Below are positions 15,938 to 22,489 of a DNA stretch of 39,132 nt, in pieces. Every line of letters begins with the position of its first letter. Positions within the stretch are counted from its first letter, which is position 1. The notes under the pieces are model-generated. The model ran no database searches. It had not been told where the DNA came from and saw nothing but the letters and a program-made list of their open reading frames with translations. Source of the stretch: Phaeobacter sp. 22II1-1F12B (lineage in GTDB: Bacteria > Pseudomonadota > Alphaproteobacteria > Rhodobacterales > Rhodobacteraceae). Made by a program: the position numbers and the translations under genes. The stretch covers positions 1 through 39,132 of the forward strand of contig NZ_AQQP01000024.1 of the NCBI RefSeq assembly GCF_002210165.1. The letters are read 5' to 3'.

Positions 15938-15961
15938 TCAGGTCTCCGGCCAGAGACCTGA
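15938..15961 (+). other. Hairpin in the IS110-family 3' non-coding end (candidate guide/bridge RNA region)
   Basis: TCAGGTCTC and GAGACCTGA form a perfect 9-bp stem with a 6-base loop, 15 bases after the transposase stop. IS110-family elements encode a structured bridge RNA in their non-coding end, downstream of the transposase in the IS1111 subgroup. The 298-bp tail here is the right place, but no RNA boundaries or guide loops could be assigned by eye. Confidence 0.3.
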
Positions 15962-16222
15962 GGGCGGGATGACGGGCGTCGTGTCAACGATTGGCGTGTC
16001 TTTCGAGCGCCGGCAAAAAGTGTGAACCCGTCCCCGATCCGTTCGTGTGAATGCAAGATTGTGGTCAGCCGTCATGGAGCTACCGGATATAAGTTGATGC
16101 GGGCGACCCCGCATGATCTTCACGCAGCAATCGATCCGCCTGGAACCAGAACATAGGAACGCTGCTGAACAGCGCAGCGACAGGCATCTGCGCGCCAGTT
16201 GACAATCTTCTCCTCATATAAA

Positions 16223-16470
16223 TCGTTCTCCACCGCCAGCCTCCCGATCTTGGCGTGAAGCTCCTTGATATCGGATTCGGTCGGGCCACTCTGCTTCCCG
16301 CCCGAGAACACGTCTGCCATGCCCTCGATGGCCTGCCGCTTCCATGTGCTGACCTGGTTCGGGTGCAGTTGATGCTTCGCTGCGATCTCCTGCACGGTCT
16401 TGTCGCCCCGCAGCGCTTCCAACGCCACCTTGGCCTTAAACTGATCTGTAAAGTTCCGGCGCTTTGCCAT
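16223..16470 (-). pseudogene. IS3-family OrfA, 3' end replaced by the nested insertion
   Basis: From ATG 16470 it reads MAKRRNFTDQFKAKVALEAL with an HTH ('KTVQEIAAKHQLHPNQVSTWKRQ') and leucine-zipper-like 'AKIGRLAVEND'. It then crosses into the IS110-type element, where the frame continues with about 34 unrelated residues to 16120. The native tail ('FLSEGLKR') is found on the far side at about 15205-15229. OrfA normally supplies the DNA-binding half of the transposase. Confidence 0.85.
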
Positions 16471-16532
16471 CTTCGCATCCCTTCAAAGGTTTGGGATACA
16501 CCTTAGCCGACTGTCCGGTTTTCTGGGACCAC

Positions 16533-19112
16533 ATCAACCCGCGCCAGCACGTCAGTACCGTCCACCGGGATGAACACCCGCGTCTTCCACTGGATAACCT
16601 CGGTGAAGCAGCCCATGGCTTTCAGTGCGGGCAGGGCCGCACCGGACGCGCCGATCAGCTCACACCTCGGCTGCCCCATGACGAGCGACCTGCGCAGCTG
16701 GTAACCGCCGAGGAGGTTCAGGGTCGTCCTGGCGTCCATCACGGCCGCGAGCACCTCATGCGGCGACATCTCGATCTGGCAGTCGAGCCCAAGGCGCGCG
16801 TAGACGTTCGAGAGCTGTTCCTGGCTGACCAGACGGCCGATGGCGCGTTCCCCGTCTTCGGTTTGCAGGCGATAGATGCGCATGTTGTCGGCAGGTAGCC
16901 GGTCCCAGATCGGCAGGAGAAGCCCGCAGATCAGCGTGATCTTCGAGGTGGTGAACTCCGGCACAGCGTCGACCTCGGTCTGCCAAAGGTGCTCGAACAT
17001 CGCGTCATCGATCTCTTCCCAGTACGAGGTCAAAAACTCGCTGAGCGCGAGGATTTCGGTGGCCATGGGCCGCAGGAGTTTCACCCGCAGGATCGGAACA
17101 CCATCCTCGTCCATGAAGGCCGGCGCCTTGACCATCAGCGCCGCGCGCTTTGACGTCTTGTTCCAGCAAAGCGTCGCACCCTCCGTGCCTGCGCAGATCG
17201 TCTTGACCCGGGGCACGGTCAGCGGATCGTTCCTATCGGTGCGCTCCACGGTCAGGGCAGTGGCCGTCGCACCCGTCGAAGATCATCTTCCGGTCCACGA
17301 TCTCGAATTTCTCTGCCTTGAGCGTCTCGAGGCCCAATCGAGCGTGCCTGCCTGGCGCGCGTCCTCAATGATGGCCGAAAGGAAGGTGCCAAAGGCCTCG
17401 AAGATCGCGTCCTGCATGTCGATCCGGAGCGCGAGACAGCGGTTCAGGAACTGCTGGATCGGAGGCAGGGTCTCCTTCATCGTCCCATCCGCCTCATCAA
17501 GCGTCAGCCCGGTCATCTCCTGGAACTTTGCGTAGGAGCAAGCCTCGATCTTGGCCGCGCGCAGCTTGTAGAAGAACTGCCGCAGCGCCGCGCGGGCATA
17601 GGGGCTTTCGAGGTTGTCTTCGGCACGGAACATGTTCTGCCCGCCAGTCTCGCGCTGCCCCTTGGTGATGGCCCCGAGCGTGTCGAGACGCCGCGCGATG
17701 GTGGAAAGAAACCGCTTTTCGCCCTTTACATTGGTCGCGACGGGGCGAAAGAGCGGCGGCTGCGCCTGATTGGTGCGGCTGGTGCGCCCAAGCCCCTGGA
17801 TTGCATTATCGGCCTTCCAACCAGGCTCAAGCAGGTAATGCACCCTCAGCCGTTGGTTCTTCGCTCCAAGATCGGCGTGGTAACTGTGCCCCGTACCGCC
17901 CGCATCGGAGAAGATCAGTATGCGCTTGGCATCATCCATGAAGGCTTGGGTTTCTCCGAGGTTGGAGGAGGCAGGGCGGTTTTCGACCTTGAGCCGCCCT
18001 TCAAGGGTTTTCACGATGCGCCGCTTGCGCCCCGTGACCTCGGCCACCGCGTCCCCGCCGAAATGCCAGAGGATCTGGTCGAGCGCGCCCTGCACCGGGG
18101 CGAGCGCGCCCAGATGTTCGATCAGATCGTCCCGCCGCCGCTCCGCCTCGCGGCAGATGATGGGGTTGCCACTCGCATCGACAGCGGGGCGCGAACGCAG
18201 ATCGCCATTCTCGTCGGTGAAGGGCTCGAAGAGCTGCGTCGGGAAGCTGTGCATCAAATATTCCATGACCGCCTCCCGCGGCGTGAAGTCGACCTGAAGA
18301 TCGTCCCATTCCGAGGGCGGGATATCCTCGAGGCGCCGTTCCATCACCGCTTCGCTGGTCGAGACCACCTGAATGACCGCGGAATGCCCCGCCGCCAGGT
18401 CCACCTCGATCGCGCGGATCAGCGAGGGGCATTTCATTGCGGTGATGAGATGGTTGAAGAAACGCTGCTTGTTGCTCTCAAAGGCCGAGCGGGCGGCGGA
18501 TTTCGCCTGAGCGTTCAAAGTTCCAGTCTCGGAGGAAATACCCGAGGCATGAAGGGCCGCCTCGAGGTTGTTGTGGATGATCTGATAGGCATCGGCGTAA
18601 CTGTCGTAGATCGCGACCTGGGCGGGGGTCAGCTCATGCACCAGCATCTCGTATTCGACCCCGGCATAGGAGAGCGAGCGTGCCAGATACAGCCCGAGCG
18701 CTTTCAGGTCGCGCGAGATCATCTCCATTGCGGCAATACCCCCGGCCTCCATCGCGGCGACAAATTCGGCCCGCGCCACGAAGGGGAAATCCCCGGTGCC
18801 CCAAAGCCCGAGGCGGGTGGCATAGGCGAGATTGCCGACCACAGTGGCGCCGGTGGCCGAGACATAGAGGACGCGGGCATCTGGCACGGCATTTTGCAGC
18901 GCGAGGCCGGCAAGACCTTGCTGCGACGCCTTTTTGTCGCCGCGATCGGACTTTTCGCCGGCGGCATTCGCCATGGCGTGGCTTTCGTCGAAAGTGATAA
19001 CCCCGTCGAACCCTTCGCCCAGCCAGGACGTCACCTGGTCGAGCCGCGACGCCTTCCCTTCGCGTTCGGCGGAACGCAAGTCGCGTAAGTGACAAAGAGG
19101 ATGCCTTCGGAC
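16533..19112 (-). pseudogene. Strawberry-notch-like helicase/NTPase, multiply disrupted
   Basis: The body of a large SF2-like plasmid protein, with 'GVITFDESHAMANAAGEK' (Walker B-type DESH), 'RVLYVSATGATVVGNLAYATRLG', and the C-terminal helicase part 'ILIFSDAGGTGHSYHADLG' ... 'WKADNAIQGLGRTSRTNQAQPP'. Three frame breaks are visible: about 19081 ('YA' versus 'LRSAER'), about 17333 (GATTGGGCC where GATTGGGGCC fits) and about 17271. The 5' part is missing beyond 19112, where an IS3 element begins, and the 3' end was cut off by another IS. Such proteins act with Toprim and DUF2493 proteins on alphaproteobacterial plasmids, presumably in DNA transfer or replication. Confidence 0.85.
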
Positions 19113-19153
19113 TGAACCGCCCCGGGTTTACCGGAGAGTTTGAGGTTCAATAG

Positions 19154-20059
19154 TTATGCCGCTTTCTCAGTGGCGCTCAAGTCTGCGAAGAATGCCTCCT
19201 CTGCTTCTTGTGGCGTGACATATCCGATGGCGCTGTGGAGGCGCTCGGTGTTGTACCAGGTGACCCACTTCAGCGTTTCCCATTCGACTTGTCCAACCGA
19301 CTTCCATGGGCCGAGGAAGTTGATGACCTCGGTCTTGAACAGGCCGATGATGCTTTCAGTCAGGGCGTTATCATAAGAATCCCCGACGCTGCCGACAGAC
19401 GTGTCGATGCCGGCCTCAGCCAGACGCTCAGTGTACTTGATCGACAGGTATTGCGATCCGCGATCCGAATGATGGATCAGCTTGTCTGCCCCGGACGGCG
19501 CCCGCTGGCAGATGGCCTGGTTCAGGGCGTCGAGAACAAAGCCTGTGGTCATTGAAGTCGCCACGCGCCAGCCGACAATCTTGCGGGCAAAGACGTCGAT
19601 GACGAAAGCGACGTAGACCATCCCTTGCCAGCTTGAGACATAGGTGAAATCTGACACCCAGAGCTGGTTCGGCATCGCCGCCACGAAGGCCCGGTTTACC
19701 TTGTCACCAGGACAGGGCTGTGCTGCGACAGGGCTGGTCGTGATCACCTTCTTGCCGCGGACAACGCCTTTTAATCCGGTGGTTCGCATCAACCGTTCCA
19801 CAGTGCAGCGGGCGATGTCGCGTCCTTCACGGCGCAGGGCATGCCAGACTTTGCGGGTCCCGTAGCGGCCGCCACTCGCGTCGTGAACACGCTTGATCGC
19901 GGCTTCGTCCAACTTGTCGCGCTTTGCCCGGGAAGACGCCAGGTCGGGGTCATGTTCGACCGCCTTGTGCGCGTAGAACGTCGATGGTGCGATCCCCAGA
20001 ACCCGGCAGACCGGCCCGACACCAAAGACGCTCCGGAGCTCTTCGATAAAGGCGATCAT
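19154..20059 (-). CDS. IS3-family transposase OrfB
   Basis: A 301-residue DDE transposase: N-terminal HTH_21 region, then rve domain with 'LWVSDFTYVSSWQG' (Asp), 'HHSDRGSQYLS' (Asp) and 'SYDNALTESIIGLFKTE' (Glu). Its start overlaps the orfA stop by 4 bases (ATGA), so it may be made by coupling or by frameshifting. No lesions seen. Confidence 0.92.
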   Translation of the reverse strand: MIAFIEELRSVFGVGPVCRVLGIAPSTFYAHKAVEHDPDLASSRAKRDKLDEAAIKRVHDASGGRYGTRKVWHALRREGRDIARCTVERLMRTTGLKGVVRGKKVITTSPVAAQPCPGDKVNRAFVAAMPNQLWVSDFTYVSSWQGMVYVAFVIDVFARKIVGWRVATSMTTGFVLDALNQAICQRAPSGADKLIHHSDRGSQYLSIKYTERLAEAGIDTSVGSVGDSYDNALTESIIGLFKTEVINFLGPWKSVGQVEWETLKWVTWYNTERLHSAIGYVTPQEAEEAFFADLSATEKAA

Positions 20060-20397
20060 CGCTTGAACGGGCGGTCGAGCTCCGCCGCCGCGAAATATGC
20101 GCTGGCCTTCTTCAGGATCTCATTGGCGGTTCGAAGCTCACGGTTCTCCCGCTCCAACTCCTTGATCCGATCCTTCTCGGCGCTTGTCAGTCCGGCCCGT
20201 CGCCCGCTATCGCGTCCGGCCTGCTGGCACCAGACGCGCAGACTGTCGGGTGAACAGCCCAACTTCGGCGCAATCGCTCGATACGCCGCGCTATCGCTGG
20301 TGTAATTGGCACGGTTCTCTTGAAACAGCCGAACACCGCGTTCGCGAAGTTCAGCCGGATAGGCGGGGGTGAATCGTCTCTTCGTCATAGGGCTCAT
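20056..20397 (-). CDS. IS3-family transposase OrfA
   Basis: A 113-residue protein with a Transposase_8-type HTH ('TSDSAAYRAIAPKLGCSPDSLRVWCQQ') and a leucine-zipper stretch ('KDRIKELERENRELRTANEILKK'), typical of IS3 OrfA. It overlaps orfB by 4 bases. Both genes look intact, so this copy may be mobile. Confidence 0.92.
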   Translation of the reverse strand: MSPMTKRRFTPAYPAELRERGVRLFQENRANYTSDSAAYRAIAPKLGCSPDSLRVWCQQAGRDSGRRAGLTSAEKDRIKELERENRELRTANEILKKASAYFAAAELDRPFKR

Positions 20398-20438
20398 CCT
20401 TTGAGTGTTTTACTCTCCAGTAAACCCGGGGCGGCTCA

Positions 20439-20628
20439 AACTGTCTGATGCCTTCAGGGAGACCGGGCGCAGGTCGGCAATGTCTGCATCAAAGCGTTCC
20501 GGATCGACATGCCAGCGGCGACTCACCGAGCCATCATTCCAACGATAATCGGTGAAAAGGTTAATCTCCTGCTCACCGTCGTTCAGAAACCCGTCCTGGA
20601 AAGGCCAGCCTGTCTTTCTCTTCGACAT
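20439..20628 (-). pseudogene. Unrecognised gene truncated by the IS3 element
   Basis: From ATG 20628 the frame reads MSKRKTGWPFQDGFLNDG and 'DYRWNDGSVSRRWHVDPERF' for 63 codons, then enters the IS end and stops at 20410. I do not recognise the family; it is polar and rich in Asp and Arg, with no membrane segment. A clear ribosome-binding site is not visible. Its original 3' part is missing, which fits a deletion reaching from here into the strawberry-notch gene. Confidence 0.45.
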
Positions 20629-20684
20629 ATACCCGCGCCACTCGTACCGTTCTTGCCGTTTTGTCTTTCGTAATCGGGGCGGGA

Positions 20685-20915
20685 TCAAAGCCTCAGGAAA
20701 CGGACTAGCTGCTTCACAAAAAGCTCGACGGGATCGACATTGAGTGCCTTGGCGATGCGTTCGAGAAGATCGAGGGAGGCCGCGAACTTGGCGTTTTCGA
20801 CCTTGCCCATATGGCCGCGGCTCACATCGGCCCGATGAGCAAGCTCCTCCTGGCTGAGGCCGCGGGCGCGTCTCAAGTCCTGGATGTTCAGTGCTACACG
20901 GTCCCGCAAGTTCAT
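20685..20915 (-). CDS. Small XRE/Cro-type helix-turn-helix regulator
   Basis: A 76-residue HTH_3 protein: 'LNIQDLRRARGLSQEELAHR' then 'ADVSRGHMGKVENAKFAASL' is a textbook XRE DNA-binding domain, followed by 'LLERIAKALNVDPVELF'. It ends 56 bases before the truncated gene and starts at ATG 20915. A perfect ATATCG/CGATAT palindrome 28-44 bases upstream is a likely autoregulatory site. Role could be plasmid or phage-type repression; there is no partner gene to say more. Confidence 0.82.
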   Translation of the reverse strand: MNLRDRVALNIQDLRRARGLSQEELAHRADVSRGHMGKVENAKFAASLDLLERIAKALNVDPVELFVKQLVRFLRL

Positions 20916-20942
20916 GCCCGCGAAACGGACACGATGCGCGAA

Positions 20943-20959
20943 ATATCGCCACGCGATAT
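20943..20959. promoter_or_regulatory. Palindrome upstream of the XRE regulator, candidate operator
   Basis: ATATCG-CCACG-CGATAT is a perfect 6-bp inverted repeat in an AT-richer patch just upstream of the HTH gene, where a promoter would be expected. Autoregulation is inferred. Confidence 0.4.
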
Positions 20960-21090
20960 ATGTTACATTCGGAGGTGTAGAGAAGAATTCTTGGAACGGC
21001 GCGAGATCGCCGGAATGGGGTGCCTGCCCAAACGCAGGTCACAGGATAATCGGTCTCGCAAACATTATGGGCCGTTAAATTACTCTTTCG

Positions 21091-21123
21091 GAAAAGGGCG
21101 GCACCGGCAATACCGGTGCCGCC
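21091..21123 (-). terminator. Terminator of the leftward alkS-alkT transcript
   Basis: GGCGGCACCGG (21097-21107), a 5-base loop and CCGGTGCCGCC (21113-21123) make a perfect 11-bp stem. On the minus strand it is followed by CTTTTCC, a short T-run, about 150 bases after the alkT stop codon. The small cysteine-rich ORF lies before it and would be on the same transcript. Confidence 0.75.
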
Positions 21124-21176
21124 AGTTGTTCATCCACAGGGAGGTTGTATAGGACGAATTCTAAAGGAAGCGACTT

Positions 21177-21263
21177 TTAGCAGTAGGCTGCACAGCATTC
21201 GTATTTGCTGTTGGCCATAAAATCCGCAGCACACTCCCTTAGGAAGTCGCATGGTTTGGACAC
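21177..21263 (-). CDS. 28-residue cysteine-rich peptide ORF downstream of alkT
   Basis: GTG 21263 opens a 28-codon frame 10 bases after the alkT stop. It encodes cysteines at positions 5, 11, 23, 24 and 28, with 'KPCDFLRECAADFMANSK' followed by 'YECCAAYC' and a stop. An ATG at 21218 preceded by AAGGGAG could give a 13-residue form. Five Cys in 28 residues, an immediate terminator-bounded position in the alkST transcript and no overlap with another gene make it worth noting. I do not recognise the family; metal binding or a peptide precursor are only possibilities, and chance is not excluded. Confidence 0.3.
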   Translation of the reverse strand: MSKPCDFLRECAADFMANSKYECCAAYC

Positions 21264-21273
21264 GGATTTTCAG

Positions 21274-22455
21274 TTACTTTGTATCTGAAAATGATACGGG
21301 AGAAATCTCTTTAACCAGTTCGCCTTGACGATGGCGAAGGTTTATAACCTCGGCTGCAACAAGACGGTCGCGGTATTTTAGGTGCACCTCCAATGACGTC
21401 GGAGGCTGGGTTGGAACGCGTCGTACCAGATCGTAACCGGCCGCTATCCCTATGGCTTGAACCTTCATGCCTTTGAGGTCGGACCAAAATCGTGGTGGTA
21501 CGGGAGCTGGGCGTGTCTTGTTGCAGATAGCAGCTGCTGCGATTTGTGCCTGGGAGGATGCGTTGTGGATAGTTTCAATGCGCGGCTTTCCCGACACGAA
21601 CGCGTTGTCACCGCGCGCGCAATCACCGATTGCGTAAATCTTGGGGTCGGATGTCCGCATGTCCTGATCCACACAGATTCCATTGTCACAAACCAATCCC
21701 GCGTCCTGGGCTAAGGTTATATTCGGCGTCGCTCCAATACTCACCAACACAAGATCGGCCTTAATCTCTATTCCGTTTTCAAGGTTAATGGAAGAAACAT
21801 GTTGATTAGCAGCGCCAAACTCTTCGAGACGCTTGTTGAACATGAAACGCACCCCAGCATCTGATAGCTTTTCAGTGATGAAGTTTGTCGCTGCCGGAGA
21901 GGCAACGCGAGCCATTGCTCGTCCACCAACCTCTATGATCGTGACGGCCTTTCCACTATCAATTGCGGCAGAGGCCACCTCGAGTCCGATCACACCGGCA
22001 CCGACGATGACGACGTCACGACACTCTGGGCGCCTCAGCGCCTGGCGAAGCCTTGCAGAGTCCCCCAAGTCTCTTAGGTAGTGAATCCCTTTCAGGTCGG
22101 CCCCCTTCAAGTCGAGGCGGCGAGGCGCCGCTCCGGTTGCGAGGATCAGGTTATCGAATTTCGTTGTTTTACCATCTGAATAGAAAATTCTTCGCTCGTT
22201 CGTGTCAATCTTGGCGACTTTGCGCGCGCGCATCAGTTCGATGCGGTTATCTTCATAGAAGGAAAGCGGCCGCAAAGGGGTCGGTCTAGGCCTGTCTGAA
22301 TCCAGCAACCACGCCTTTGACAGAGGTGGGCGTTGATAGGGGAGCGCCGCTTCTTCACCAATCAGCTTAATGGTGCCTTCGTAGCCGTTTCTGCGCAGTG
22401 TTGCGGCTGCAGTCGTCCCAGCGACCCCATCGCCGATGATCACGGTTGTTTCCAT
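21274..22455 (-). CDS. alkT: AlkT, rubredoxin-NAD(+) reductase
   Basis: A 393-residue flavoprotein: N-terminal FAD-binding 'TVIIGDGVAGTTAAATLRR', second nucleotide-binding motif 'DVVIVGAGVIGLEVASAAI' for NADH, and 'IYAIGDCARGDN' near the FAD. Length and order match the ferredoxin/rubredoxin reductase family (AlkT of Pseudomonas is about 385). It passes electrons from NADH to rubredoxin AlkG for the alkane hydroxylase. ATG 22455 has GGGAGGA upstream. It follows alkS by 34 bp, the same alkS-alkT order as on the OCT plasmid. Confidence 0.92.
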   Translation of the reverse strand: METTVIIGDGVAGTTAAATLRRNGYEGTIKLIGEEAALPYQRPPLSKAWLLDSDRPRPTPLRPLSFYEDNRIELMRARKVAKIDTNERRIFYSDGKTTKFDNLILATGAAPRRLDLKGADLKGIHYLRDLGDSARLRQALRRPECRDVVIVGAGVIGLEVASAAIDSGKAVTIIEVGGRAMARVASPAATNFITEKLSDAGVRFMFNKRLEEFGAANQHVSSINLENGIEIKADLVLVSIGATPNITLAQDAGLVCDNGICVDQDMRTSDPKIYAIGDCARGDNAFVSGKPRIETIHNASSQAQIAAAAICNKTRPAPVPPRFWSDLKGMKVQAIGIAAGYDLVRRVPTQPPTSLEVHLKYRDRLVAAEVINLRHRQGELVKEISPVSFSDTK

Positions 22456-22489
22456 TTTTTGGTTCCTCCCTGAGTATGTAGAAGTCTTC

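Larger units (their letters stand above)
15230..16221 (+). mobile_element. Internally deleted IS110-family element nested in the IS3 element
   Basis: Boundaries are deduced by restoring the IS3 sequence: the left flank ends ...CCGACAAAAA and the right flank begins AAATCGTTCTCC. The two ends share a short inverted motif TATGAGG. There is no target duplication, as usual in this family. At about 990 bp it is shorter than typical (1.3-1.6 kb), consistent with the shortened transposase. The long non-coding part lies downstream of the transposase (15924-16221), as in the IS1111 subgroup. Confidence 0.75.
14292..16531 (-). mobile_element. IS3-family element (about 1.25 kb) interrupted by an IS110-family element
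   Basis: Ends match as inverted repeats: TGGTCCCATCTTTTCGGACAG at the left (14292 onward) and, reverse complemented, TGGTCCCAGAAAACCGGACAG at the right (16511-16531). It encodes orfA on the right and orfB on the left, both leftward, as IS3 elements do. An IS110-type element (about 15230-16221) separates them, splitting orfA near its 3' end. Removing the insert restores the reading 'ENDFLSEGLKR' and a 1.25-kb element. It disrupts the strawberry-notch-like gene. Confidence 0.85.
19113..20438 (-). mobile_element. Apparently intact IS3-family element, 1326 bp
   Basis: Terminal inverted repeats are TGAACCGCCCCGGGTTTACC (left, 19113 onward) and TGAGCCGCCCCGGGTTTACT (right end, read inward from 20438). 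It encodes overlapping orfA and orfB, both leftward. The flanks do not show a target duplication (GAC left, AAC right) and belong to different genes, which suggests an IS-mediated deletion or rearrangement at this site. Confidence 0.88.

Noticed and set aside
17838-19088. 416-codon plus-strand frame
   Set aside because: It is the antisense shadow of the strawberry-notch-like gene, whose conserved motifs are on the minus strand.
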